Assembly (NCBI RefSeq): GCF_012911015.1
Contig: NZ_WVVV01000001.1
Span: 496,001 to 560,000, forward strand
Source: Chelativorans sp. ZYF759
GTDB taxonomy: Bacteria; Pseudomonadota; Alphaproteobacteria; Rhizobiales; Rhizobiaceae
DNA: 64,000 nt
Direction of reading: 5' to 3'
Shown here: positions 55,351 to 63,418 of the stretch, piece by piece
How the letters are laid out: each line of letters begins with the position of its first letter
Numbering within the stretch: the first letter of the stretch is position 1
Translations under genes and position numbers: made by a program
Notes under the pieces: generated by a model
The model's input: only the letters and a program-made list of their open reading frames with translations
What the model was told of the DNA's origin: nothing
Databases searched by the model: none

Positions 55351-56187
55351 TCAACGACTGGCGATCGAAGGCGCGGACGTGACCAGCCTGTAGCGGGCCA
55401 TTTCCTCGCGTGTCAGATAGTAGAGCTGCCGAGGCGGCGTATCGAGGGCATGCAGCCAGACCGCCGCATCCACACCCATATCGCCCAGATGCCGTGAAAT
55501 GCGCGCGGTCGTGATCTGGGCATCGGACATGGCCTGAGCGGGTGCGGTGGAACTGCCGGAGGGTGCGTAGAACTGGTGCAGCCCGATCGCCGCCTTTTCG
55601 CCCGCCGCACGCGTTACCCCTCCAGCGAAGACGAGGGGGCAGGAAGATGCGCACAGCGCGCCGTCCAGAACCTCCGTCCTGTATTCACGTTCGCGCACCA
55701 GGCGCGCCATGGCCATCGCGTCCTCGAGCGACCCACCGGGCGAATTGAGACGAACCGTCGAAACATATTCGCCGCGCGCCTCGACTTCCGCGCGGAAGCG
55801 GGCGGCGGCGCCCTGTTCGATACTGCCTTCGGCGAGAAGAATGCCGCCAGGCAGGAGTTCGAACCGTATCTGTCCACGCAGCAATCCGTCATCCGTCGTC
55901 AGGTGCTCGCGCGGGTCCGCCGAAGGCAAACCGCTCGACCCCGTCTCGACCGCCGGCGGGAGGACGGGAGCCGTGACAGCCTCCGTGGCGCCGGTTCCGC
56001 TCGGCCAAATCCCGCCATTGCGGTCGACCATCTCGTAAAGGTCGATGGCAAGCACGGCGATCGCCCCGACCAGAAGCCCACGGAACGACCAGCGCATGAG
56101 TTCGCCATCGTCGAAGCGCTCGAAATAGGACAGAAGAGCGTTGCGGCGCGGCGGCTCTTCTGGATGCGGATCGGGGATCTTGCTCAT
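55351..56187 (-). CDS. Membrane-anchored ClpP-like protease family protein
   Basis: A 278-residue protein with a short cytoplasmic tail, one transmembrane helix (WSFRGLLVGAIAVLAIDLY) and a periplasmic ClpP/crotonase-fold domain. Family marks: VRLNSPGGSLEDAMAMARLVRE, split before AMARL; ALCASSCPLVFAGGVTRAAG with the candidate nucleophile Ser in CASSCP; and IGLHQFYAP with the candidate His. It resembles the COG3904 group, whose role is not established. The start overlaps the upstream membrane gene by ATGA. Protease activity is an inference from the fold. Confidence 0.8.
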   Translation of the reverse strand: MSKIPDPHPEEPPRRNALLSYFERFDDGELMRWSFRGLLVGAIAVLAIDLYEMVDRNGGIWPSGTGATEAVTAPVLPPAVETGSSGLPSADPREHLTTDDGLLRGQIRFELLPGGILLAEGSIEQGAAARFRAEVEARGEYVSTVRLNSPGGSLEDAMAMARLVREREYRTEVLDGALCASSCPLVFAGGVTRAAGEKAAIGLHQFYAPSGSSTAPAQAMSDAQITTARISRHLGDMGVDAAVWLHALDTPPRQLYYLTREEMARYRLVTSAPSIASR

Positions 56188-57533
56188 GGGTCGAGCCTCT
56201 TCCTTTCGCCCAGCGACAGCGGGGTGACGTTTTCCGCCGTCGAATGGCCGGGCATCGGGTTGGGCGCAGCATGCGCTGGAACGGGCCGTGTCTCGGTGTC
56301 GGGCTGGGCCGGGGCCGCAGCCTCGGTGGGCGCGGGCGCCTGTCGACGCGCAGCGATCGCCTCGTGCAGTTCCCAGGAGCGCAGCAGGTCGGCCGCCGTC
56401 ATCCGCTCCGCCTCGTGCAGGCCTTCCTCGTTGCGGCGAATGGTGGCGTGGACCACGGCCATGATGGCGACCAGCACGCCAGGGAGGAGGTCGATCGAGA
56501 TGGCGCCGGCCCAGCTCGGCAGAAAGCTCGAGGCATATAAAAGCACCGCTTCAGCAGCCGAGAGCGGCACGTATCGCCTTTCGCCCACGCGTGGCTGAGC
56601 CATGATCTCCGCCGCTGCCTCCGACAGCGCCGTCGACTGTGCTGCCACGGAATTGCGAATGGTTGCCATCACCTGGTCCTGGCGGCCCATCAGATCGGCG
56701 CTGCGTCCATCGGCGACCGGGGCGATGAAGCCGGCGGAAAGATCCTGCGCGGCGCGGGCGACGGAAGGCGCGATCGAGGTCTGCTCCAGCGAGGCAATGA
56801 CGCCCGACAAGGCCACCGCCTCCTCGCCGAAGGAGTCGGCGCGCGGCGCCACTGGCCCGGAGCCTGACACCAGGCCGCGCATGGTGGCCAGATGCGCCTG
56901 GCCTTCCTCGAACAGGCTGCGAACGGTTTCGCGGTTGCCCTGGATCGTGGCCTCCAGCTCGCGCATCTGCGCCGACATCTGGCTCAGGAGCTGCACCACC
57001 GAACCGGCGCCGGACGAGCCGGTCAGCGCGCCGGAGTTGCGCTCCTCTTCGGCCAGCCGAGCGAAGCGCTCGGAAGCGCGCTGGATGTCGGGCAGAAGCG
57101 ACAGGGCGGCAAGGGCGTTGGAATGGGCCTGGTCGAGATCAGCTGTATAGCCTTCCTGCGTGCTGGCCAGATGCTGTTCGATCGCGGCCGAACCGGCCAG
57201 TGCGGCGGCATTCAGCCAGGACGACATCGCCACGATCATCAACGACCCGATCGCCATGACCACGAAGAGCGAGACGCGAGCCATGGCATCGCGCATCTCC
57301 GGCAGGAACCGGATCATGTAGGTCCAGAATCCGTAGATACCCACGGATACCGCGGCCGAATAGACGATGGCGGCGAAGAAGACGAGACCAGCATCGCCGT
57401 CAAGCAGCGAGCGGACGCCGAGATAGGTATAGACGCCGCTGGCAAGCGCGAGCGTCGCCAACACAAAGCGCGTCATGGTGCTCAGCGAAGAGATGTGTTC
57501 CCTGAGCTGGCGGGCGGAAGAGGCATTGCTCAT
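56184..57533 (-). CDS. Uncharacterised membrane protein coupled to the ClpP-like gene
   Basis: A 449-residue protein of unknown family. Residues about 20-110 have three transmembrane helices (FVLATLALASGVYTYLG; LVFFAAIVYSAAVSVGIYGFW; LFVVMAIGSLMIVAMSSWL). A long, largely helical extracytoplasmic or cytoplasmic segment follows (about 110-330, coiled-coil-like). Another helix pair lies near 345-375, and a Pro/Ala-rich cytoplasmic tail ends the protein. Its stop overlaps the ClpP-like start (ATGA), so the two are translated as a unit. It may be a substrate, scaffold or regulator of that protein, but nothing in sequence decides this. Confidence 0.75.
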   Translation of the reverse strand: MSNASSARQLREHISSLSTMTRFVLATLALASGVYTYLGVRSLLDGDAGLVFFAAIVYSAAVSVGIYGFWTYMIRFLPEMRDAMARVSLFVVMAIGSLMIVAMSSWLNAAALAGSAAIEQHLASTQEGYTADLDQAHSNALAALSLLPDIQRASERFARLAEEERNSGALTGSSGAGSVVQLLSQMSAQMRELEATIQGNRETVRSLFEEGQAHLATMRGLVSGSGPVAPRADSFGEEAVALSGVIASLEQTSIAPSVARAAQDLSAGFIAPVADGRSADLMGRQDQVMATIRNSVAAQSTALSEAAAEIMAQPRVGERRYVPLSAAEAVLLYASSFLPSWAGAISIDLLPGVLVAIMAVVHATIRRNEEGLHEAERMTAADLLRSWELHEAIAARRQAPAPTEAAAPAQPDTETRPVPAHAAPNPMPGHSTAENVTPLSLGERKRLDP

Positions 57534-57594
57534 GGCGTCGTCCTTTTCCTTACCAATGCCTTAATGAGTGTGACCAAATGAGGGCCATTGCGGC

Positions 57595-57957
57595 TCACCT
57601 GCACGGTCCCGCGATGACGGGCACAGCCCCCTCCGGGAGGCCGTACATGTAGCTGCGACCGTGCACGATGGCAGGCTCGCGGAAGCAGCGATAGACGTGG
57701 CGGACGCGGTAAGGCTGCTCGTCCAGATAGACGATACGAGGCCCGGCCTCGGCGGCCTGCGGCGGGACGCGGTGGCCCGCACCGACCACAATGCGCTTGT
57801 AGCCCGCGCGGCTATGGATGATGAGGTTGCCGTAACTGTCGGCAAATACGCGCTCTCCACCAGGCTCGATGACGCCGGCAGATGCGGGCGCAGCCATGGC
57901 GAGCGCGGCGGCAATGGCCAAGCTCAAGGCGGGCAGCTTTCCGATCATCCTGGGCAT
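57595..57957 (-). CDS. Secreted hypothetical protein
   Basis: A 120-residue protein with a signal peptide (KLPALSLAIAAALAMAAPASA). The mature part is rich in Tyr, Arg and Pro (VYRCFREPAIVHGRSYMYG) and ends in a Cys-containing motif (IAGPCR). I do not recognise a family. A perfect CtrA-type box lies 34 bases upstream. It stands alone between the ClpP-like operon and a divergent acetyltransferase gene. Confidence 0.72.
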   Translation of the reverse strand: MPRMIGKLPALSLAIAAALAMAAPASAGVIEPGGERVFADSYGNLIIHSRAGYKRIVVGAGHRVPPQAAEAGPRIVYLDEQPYRVRHVYRCFREPAIVHGRSYMYGLPEGAVPVIAGPCR

Positions 57958-57990
57958 TCCTCCGTGCAGGCGCGCATCGAATGGAGAAAG

Positions 57991-58006
57991 TTAACGCTTT
58001 CTTAAC
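57991..58006 (-). promoter_or_regulatory. Candidate CtrA box upstream of the secreted protein gene
   Basis: TTAA-N7-TTAAC on either strand (minus strand: TTAAGAAAGCGTTAAC), the full CtrA consensus. It lies 34 bases before the minus-strand ATG at 57957 and 86 bases before the plus-strand ATG at 58091. Assignment by motif only. Confidence 0.4.
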
Positions 58007-58090
58007 CTTTGTCACGGGGTGCAGGCCTCTTATGAGGCGGGTTTGAGTGGCAATTGACAAACATGGTTAATTGGGTTCTCCACTTCCAAC

Positions 58091-58564
58091 ATGTCCGATC
58101 AGTCGAACCCGCACAGCATCGATATCTCGCTTCTCGGCCTCGCTCAGGCTCACGAATTTGCGCCGCTACTGGCGGATTACGTCCAGGCATTGAAGCGCGG
58201 CGCACCGCGCCGGCCCGACGATTTCTACGCCGAGACGATCCTGCAGGACGCAACGGTCAACGTGCTGGGAGCCCGCCTCGACGGCAAGCTGGTTGGCTTT
58301 GCGATCTTCCACGACTTGCCCGATCCGGTTTCGGGACTTCGGTCCGGCGTCGTGGATCACCTTTTCGTGCACCATGAGCATCGCGGCCAGGGGATCGCCC
58401 GGGCTCTGATCGACCTTCTGTCGGACGAGGCCGAATCGCGCGGCTGGGCAAGGCTGGTGCTCAATGCCCCCCGGCAGCCGGAGGACGGCCGCAAGCTCTA
58501 CGAGCAGATTGCGGCCCCGGCCGACTGGACCAGCCATGTGATCCGGTTCGATGTGGGGCAGTGA
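58091..58564 (+). CDS. GNAT family N-acetyltransferase
   Basis: A 157-residue acetyltransferase. It shows DHLFVHHEHRGQGIARALIDLL (acetyl-CoA loop) and PRQPEDGRKLYEQI near the C-terminus. The ATG at 58091 begins MSDQSNPHSIDISLL. The acceptor is unknown. The gene is divergent from the secreted protein gene, with a shared intergenic region. Confidence 0.88.
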   Translation: MSDQSNPHSIDISLLGLAQAHEFAPLLADYVQALKRGAPRRPDDFYAETILQDATVNVLGARLDGKLVGFAIFHDLPDPVSGLRSGVVDHLFVHHEHRGQGIARALIDLLSDEAESRGWARLVLNAPRQPEDGRKLYEQIAAPADWTSHVIRFDVGQ

Positions 58565-58675
58565 GCGGCGCCATGCCGCTCACATTCCTGTGCCGGCGAA
58601 ACAATTTCCGCCTGAAATCCAAACTGATGGGCCGAGGGTTGATCGATTGCTCCCGTCCGCGTAGCTCTCCCCGCC

Positions 58676-59023
58676 ATGATTCCGCTCCTCTCCACCCGAC
58701 TGTCAGCCCGGCTGATCCTTGCACTGCCGCTGGTCGCCACGCTCGCTTCCGGATGTGTTGCCAATGGGATTCCATCGGAGACGCCTTCCCAACCGAGAGC
58801 CATCGACCTCAGTTTCGACTGCGGGGGTGGCGAGAGGCTCAGGCTCACCGGCGATGGTGCCAGCCTCGTTGCGACCGATTCCAGCGCGACAACGGTGCGT
58901 CTTTCGGCTTCGCCTCCGGGGCAAAGCAGCCGCTACGGCGCCGATGGTCATGCACTGGTGATCAACGAGCGCGAGGCGCTCTGGATGCGAGCGGGGGCCA
59001 CGCCGATGACCTGCCGGCGCTGA
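58676..59023 (+). CDS. MliC-like lipoprotein (putative lysozyme inhibitor)
   Basis: A 115-residue lipoprotein: the signal ends LATLASGC, with Cys27 the lipidated residue. The mature part fits the MliC fold that inhibits c-type lysozymes: IDLSFDCGGGERLRL at the start, SRYGADGHALVINEREALWM in the middle, and the C-terminal Cys in MTCRR. MliC domains are weakly conserved, so the family call is moderate. sdhC follows 174 bases downstream with its own promoter. Confidence 0.72.
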   Translation: MIPLLSTRLSARLILALPLVATLASGCVANGIPSETPSQPRAIDLSFDCGGGERLRLTGDGASLVATDSSATTVRLSASPPGQSSRYGADGHALVINEREALWMRAGATPMTCRR

Positions 59024-59094
59024 CCGCCAAACGCTTCAATCGGTTGAAGTCCGGAACTTGCTGCAAGCACTTTCGGCTGCGTCATTTTCCGGCT

Positions 59095-59123
59095 TTGACG
59101 CAATGCAAAATGCGCACTAAAAC
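59095..59123 (+). promoter_or_regulatory. Predicted sdh promoter
   Basis: TTGACG (59095-59100), 17 bases, then TAAAAC (59118-59123), fits a housekeeping promoter and lies 74 bases before the sdhC start. Prediction by eye. Confidence 0.5.
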
Positions 59124-59196
59124 CCCGTCAGCCAGCGCGCGGCGATCTCCGCGGCGCTTCTTGCCGTTTCGCCACGGCCAGCCAACCGGGGAAGAC

Positions 59197-59601
59197 ATGT
59201 CCAGACCCACAGCATCGCATGCAAGACCGCTGTCTCCGCATTTGCAGATCTATCGCTTCATACCAACCATGGCGATGTCGATCCTGCATCGCATTACCGG
59301 CAGCGCACTCTATTTCGGTACGCTCATCATCGTCTGGTGGCTGATTGCCGCGGCCACATCGCCCAGTCATTTCGAGACGGTCAACTGGGTGCTCGGGTCG
59401 CTCATCGGGCGGCTGGTGCTCTTCGGCTACACCTGGGTTCTGATGCACCACATGATCGGCGGCATTCGCCATCTCGTATGGGACACCGGACTCGGTCTCG
59501 AGAAGTCGTCTTCGACGCGCATCGCGATCGCCATGCCCTTCATCTCGGTCGCCCTGACCGTGCTGATCTGGGTGGTCGGCTACATGGTCAGGGGAGCTTG
59601 A
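59197..59601 (+). CDS. sdhC: Succinate dehydrogenase cytochrome b556 subunit
   Basis: Membrane anchor of complex II that holds heme b and helps form the quinone site. The 134-residue protein has the family start RPLSPHLQIYRF, the heme/quinone region ILHRITGSALYFGTL with the conserved His-Arg, and WVLMHHMIGGIRHLVWD. Three helices are predicted. GGGAAGA lies before the ATG at 59197; the ORF extends upstream only as a shadow of the lipoprotein. First gene of sdhCDAB. Confidence 0.95.
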   Translation: MSRPTASHARPLSPHLQIYRFIPTMAMSILHRITGSALYFGTLIIVWWLIAAATSPSHFETVNWVLGSLIGRLVLFGYTWVLMHHMIGGIRHLVWDTGLGLEKSSSTRIAIAMPFISVALTVLIWVVGYMVRGA

Positions 59602-59603
59602 AG

Positions 59604-59987
59604 ATGGCCCGTTTTCGTACCCCGCTCGCCGTTGTTCGCGGCCTGGGCTCAGCCAGGGAAGGCACGGAGCACTTCTGGCGCCAGCGCCTGACAGCCGTCG
59701 CCAACGTGCCGCTCGTCCTGTTCTTCGTCGGGCTGATGGTCGCTCTCAACGGCGCGTCCCATGCCCAGGTGGTGGCCACGCTCGCCAATCCCTTCGTGAC
59801 CATCGTGATGCTGCTCGCGCTCGCCTCGATGCTCTACCACATGAAGCTCGGCATGCAGGTCGTCATCGAGGACTACGTTCATTCCGAACCGTTGCGCACC
59901 ATCCTGATCATGCTCAACATCTTTTTCCCACTCGTGGCGGGACTGGTTTCGGCCTTTGCCCTGCTCAAAATCTCGTTCGGAGGCTAA
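59604..59987 (+). CDS. sdhD: Succinate dehydrogenase hydrophobic membrane anchor subunit
   Basis: Second membrane anchor of complex II. The 127-residue protein starts MARFRTPLAVVRGLGSARE and has the family block GTEHFWRQRLTAVANVPL, then YHMKLGMQVVIEDYVHSE with the heme-proximal His. Three helices are predicted. It starts two bases after the sdhC stop and ends three bases before sdhA. Confidence 0.95.
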   Translation: MARFRTPLAVVRGLGSAREGTEHFWRQRLTAVANVPLVLFFVGLMVALNGASHAQVVATLANPFVTIVMLLALASMLYHMKLGMQVVIEDYVHSEPLRTILIMLNIFFPLVAGLVSAFALLKISFGG

Positions 59988-59990
59988 GTC

Positions 59991-61841
59991 GTGGCTGAAA
60001 ACGGCACAAACGGAGCTGCTCCGGGTATCAATGGCAAGGCATATCGCACGGTCGACCATTCCTATGACGTGGTGGTCGTGGGCGCCGGCGGCGCGGGACT
60101 GCGCGCCACGCTCGGCATGGCCGAGCAGGGTCTGAAGACGGCCTGCATCACCAAGGTCTTCCCGACCCGCTCCCATACGGTCGCCGCGCAGGGCGGCATC
60201 GCAGCCTCGCTGCAGAATATGGGCCCGGACAGCTGGCAATGGCACATGTACGACACCGTCAAGGGGTCGGACTGGCTGGGCGACGTCGACGCGATGGAAT
60301 ATCTCGCGCGCGAAGCCCCGGCCGCCGTCTACGAGCTCGAACATTACGGTGTGCCTTTCAGCCGTACCGAGGACGGCAAGATCTACCAGCGGCCCTTCGG
60401 CGGCCACATGCAGAATTTCGGCGCGGGGCCGCCCGTCCAGCGCACCTGTGCGGCAGCCGACCGTACCGGCCACGCGATCCTGCATACGCTCTACGGCCAG
60501 TCGGTCCGCAACAACGCACAGTTCTTCGTCGAATATTTCGCGCTCGACCTGATCATGAGCGATGACGGCGTGTGCACCGGCGTGGTGGCCTGGAACCTCG
60601 ACGACGGCACGATGCACCGTTTCGCAGCCAAGATGGTGGTTCTTGCGACCGGCGGTTACGGCCGCGCCTATTTCTCCTGCACCTCCGCCCATACCTGCAC
60701 CGGCGACGGCAATGGCATGATCGCCCGGGCCGGCCTGCCGCTCCAGGACATGGAGTTCGTTCAGTTCCACCCGACCGGCATCTATGGCGCCGGCTGTCTG
60801 ATTACCGAAGGCGTGCGCGGCGAGGGCGGCTATCTGGTCAATTCCGAAGGCGAGCGCTTCATGGAGCGCTACGCGCCCTCGGCCAAGGACCTGGCCTCAC
60901 GCGACGTCGTCTCGCGCTGCATGACCATGGAAATTCGCGAAGGACGCGGCGTCGGCAAGGAGAAGGACCACATCTTCCTTCATCTGGACCATCTCGACCC
61001 GGCCGTGATCCACGAGCGGCTTCCCGGTATCGCCGAATCGGCCAAGATCTTCGCCGGTGTCGACGTGACCCGCGAGCCGATCCCGGTGCTGCCCACCGTG
61101 CACTACAACATGGGCGGCATTCCGACCAATTATTGGGGCGAGGTGCTGGCACCGACGGCCGATGATCCGGATCGCGTGACGCCCGGTCTGATGGCGGTGG
61201 GCGAGGCGGCCTGCGCCTCCGTGCATGGCGCCAATCGCCTCGGCTCAAACTCGCTTATCGATCTGGTCGTCTTCGGGCGCGCCGCGGCCATCAAGGCAGG
61301 CCAGGTGGTGGATCGGGATTCCAAGGTCCCGCCGGTCAACGAGATGGCGTGCGAGCGCATCATGGACCGCTTCGACCGCCTGCGGCATGCCAATGGAGGC
61401 ACGCCGACCGCGCAGCTGCGCGACAGGATGCAGAAGGCGATGCAGGAGGAGGCGGCCGTTTTCCGTACGCAGGAGACGCTGGCGGAAGGCTGCAAGCGGA
61501 TTTCCGAAATCTGGAGCGGCCTGAGCGACATCAAGGTCCATGACCGGTCGCTGATCTGGAATTCGGATCTGGTCGAGACGCTGGAACTGGAAAATCTGAT
61601 GGCCAATGCCATCACCACCGTCTATGCGGCCGAGGCCCGCAAGGAGAGCCGCGGGGCGCATGCGCGCGAGGACTTCTCCGAGCGCGACGACGCCAACTGG
61701 CGCAAGCACACGCTCTCCTGGGTGGACGAGGCCGGCAACGTCAAGCTCGACTACCGCGCCGTGCACACGGAGCCGCTGCTCGGGCACAATGAAGGCGGCA
61801 TCGATCCGGCCAAGATTGCCCCGCAGAAGCGCGTCTACTGA
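59991..61841 (+). CDS. sdhA: Succinate dehydrogenase flavoprotein subunit
   Basis: Catalytic FAD subunit of complex II; oxidises succinate to fumarate. The 616-residue protein shows the FAD-binding [19 protein letters not shown], the His of covalent FAD attachment in [13 protein letters not shown], the active-site HPTGIYGAG and REGRGVG regions, and [19 protein letters not shown]. The start is a GTG at 59991. Confidence 0.98.
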   Translation: MAENGTNGAAPGINGKAYRTVDHSYDVVVVGAGGAGLRATLGMAEQGLKTACITKVFPTRSHTVAAQGGIAASLQNMGPDSWQWHMYDTVKGSDWLGDVDAMEYLAREAPAAVYELEHYGVPFSRTEDGKIYQRPFGGHMQNFGAGPPVQRTCAAADRTGHAILHTLYGQSVRNNAQFFVEYFALDLIMSDDGVCTGVVAWNLDDGTMHRFAAKMVVLATGGYGRAYFSCTSAHTCTGDGNGMIARAGLPLQDMEFVQFHPTGIYGAGCLITEGVRGEGGYLVNSEGERFMERYAPSAKDLASRDVVSRCMTMEIREGRGVGKEKDHIFLHLDHLDPAVIHERLPGIAESAKIFAGVDVTREPIPVLPTVHYNMGGIPTNYWGEVLAPTADDPDRVTPGLMAVGEAACASVHGANRLGSNSLIDLVVFGRAAAIKAGQVVDRDSKVPPVNEMACERIMDRFDRLRHANGGTPTAQLRDRMQKAMQEEAAVFRTQETLAEGCKRISEIWSGLSDIKVHDRSLIWNSDLVETLELENLMANAITTVYAAEARKESRGAHAREDFSERDDANWRKHTLSWVDEAGNVKLDYRAVHTEPLLGHNEGGIDPAKIAPQKRVY

Positions 61842-61853
61842 TCGCGAGGAAAC

Positions 61854-62633
61854 ATGGTTCAGCTCACACTTCCCAAGAACTCGCAGATTCGTGACGGCAA
61901 GGTCTGGCCGAAGCCCGAGGGCGCGGCCAATCTGCGCGAGTACAAGGTCTATCGCTGGTCGCCGGATGACGAGGAAAATCCGCGCGTCGACACCTATTAT
62001 GTCGATGCCGACGATTGCGGGCCGATGATCCTCGACGCGCTGGTCTGGATCAAGAACAAGATCGACCCGACGCTGACCTTCCGCCGCTCCTGCCGCGAAG
62101 GCATCTGCGGGTCCTGCTCCATGAATATCGACGGGACCAACACGCTGGCCTGCACCAAGGGTGCCGACGAGGTGTCGGGTGCGGTCAAGGTCTATCCGCT
62201 GCCGCACATGCCGGTGGTCAAGGATCTGGTTCCCGACCTCACCGTGCCCTACGCCCAGCTCTCCTCGATCCAGCCCTGGCTGCAGACGGTCTCGCCCGAG
62301 CCCGCCAAGGAATGGGAGCAGAGCCGCGAGGACCGCGCCAAGCTGGACGGGCTTTACGAGTGCATCCTGTGCTTCTGCTGCCAGACGTCCTGCCCGTCCT
62401 ATTGGTGGAACGGCGAGCGGTATCTGGGTCCGGCCGTGCTGCTTCAGGCCTATCGCTGGCTGATCGACAGCCGCGACGAGAACACCGGCGAGCGCCTCGA
62501 CAATCTCGAGGATCCTTTCCGGCTCTATCGCTGCCACACGATCATGAACTGCACCCAGGCCTGCCCCAAGGGCCTGAACCCGGCCAAGGCGATCGCCGAG
62601 ATCAAGAAGATGATGGTCGAGCGGCGGGTCTGA
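61854..62633 (+). CDS. sdhB: Succinate dehydrogenase iron-sulfur subunit
   Basis: Electron-transfer subunit with three iron-sulfur clusters. The [2Fe-2S] cysteines lie in [16 protein letters not shown] and the following LAC. The [4Fe-4S] and [3Fe-4S] sites are in [16 protein letters not shown] and [17 protein letters not shown]. It has 259 residues, the usual length, and follows sdhA by 12 bases. Last gene of the operon. Confidence 0.98.
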   Translation: MVQLTLPKNSQIRDGKVWPKPEGAANLREYKVYRWSPDDEENPRVDTYYVDADDCGPMILDALVWIKNKIDPTLTFRRSCREGICGSCSMNIDGTNTLACTKGADEVSGAVKVYPLPHMPVVKDLVPDLTVPYAQLSSIQPWLQTVSPEPAKEWEQSREDRAKLDGLYECILCFCCQTSCPSYWWNGERYLGPAVLLQAYRWLIDSRDENTGERLDNLEDPFRLYRCHTIMNCTQACPKGLNPAKAIAEIKKMMVERRV

Positions 62634-62701
62634 GACCGGTGCATGGCGGGTCTGGAGACGCCGTCACGCAAGCGTGTTGACGGGTTGCGTTGAACCGGAG
62701 G

Positions 62702-62734
62702 CCGTTCGGGTGCGTAATGGCTTCCGAACGGAGG
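62702..62734 (+). promoter_or_regulatory. msrA: Inverted repeat overlapping the msrA ribosome-binding site
   Basis: CCGTTCGG (62702-62709) and CCGAACGG (62724-62731) form a perfect eight-base-pair hairpin with a 14-base loop. The right arm runs into GGAGG (62730-62734), the Shine-Dalgarno of msrA, so folding could mask it. Confidence 0.4.
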
Positions 62735-62741
62735 ATCCAGA

Positions 62742-63344
62742 ATGATACGCGCTTTTGCCCTCGCCCTGTCGCTGACCCTGGCTGGCGCTACGTCCACACT
62801 TGCCCAGGAGCCGGCACAGGCCATCTTCGCCGGCGGTTGCTTCTGGTGTGTCGAATCGGATTTCGACAAGGTGCCCGGCGTGCTCTCCACGACCTCCGGC
62901 TATATTGGCGGAGAGAACGAGAACCCGACCTACGAAAACCACACGGCCTATCGCCACCGCGAAGCCGTCCTGATCGCGTACGACCCGGCGCGTGTGACCT
63001 ACGAGCAGCTGTTGCACTCCTTCTTCCGGTCGGTCGATCCGCTCGATGCCGGCGGCCAGTTCTGCGATCGCGGTTTTTCCTACAGCACGGCCGTCTATGC
63101 GGTGGACGAGACGCAACTGGAGCAGGCGAACGCCGCCAAGGCCGAGGCCGAGGCCACCCTGGGGCAGGAAGTCGCGACAGATATCGTGGCGGCCCCGACC
63201 TTCTGGCCGGCCGAGGAGTACCATCAGGATTATTATCGCAAGAACCCGCTGCGCTATTCCTTCTACCGCAATGCGTGCGGTCGAGATCAGCGGGTCAGGG
63301 ACGTCTGGGGCGACCAGGCGCTTTCCGGCATCGGCGGGAGCTGA
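62742..63344 (+). CDS. msrA: Peptide-methionine (S)-S-oxide reductase, exported
   Basis: Repairs S-methionine sulfoxide in proteins. This copy has a signal peptide (MIRAFALALSLTLAGATSTLA), so it acts in the periplasm. Visible: the catalytic IFAGGCFWCVESDF, then VSTTSGYIGG-type sequence (here LSTTSGYIGGENENP), YENHTAYRHREAV and the C-terminal AEEYHQDYYRKNP. The resolving Cys is probably in FYRNACGRD. GGAGG lies seven bases before the ATG. Confidence 0.94.
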   Translation: MIRAFALALSLTLAGATSTLAQEPAQAIFAGGCFWCVESDFDKVPGVLSTTSGYIGGENENPTYENHTAYRHREAVLIAYDPARVTYEQLLHSFFRSVDPLDAGGQFCDRGFSYSTAVYAVDETQLEQANAAKAEAEATLGQEVATDIVAAPTFWPAEEYHQDYYRKNPLRYSFYRNACGRDQRVRDVWGDQALSGIGGS

Positions 63345-63418
63345 TCTCATCGAGGAGCATGCGCGTCCGGCCGGCCTCTGACGGACAGGTCACGGACGCG
63401 CCTCCCCTCGAAAGGAGA

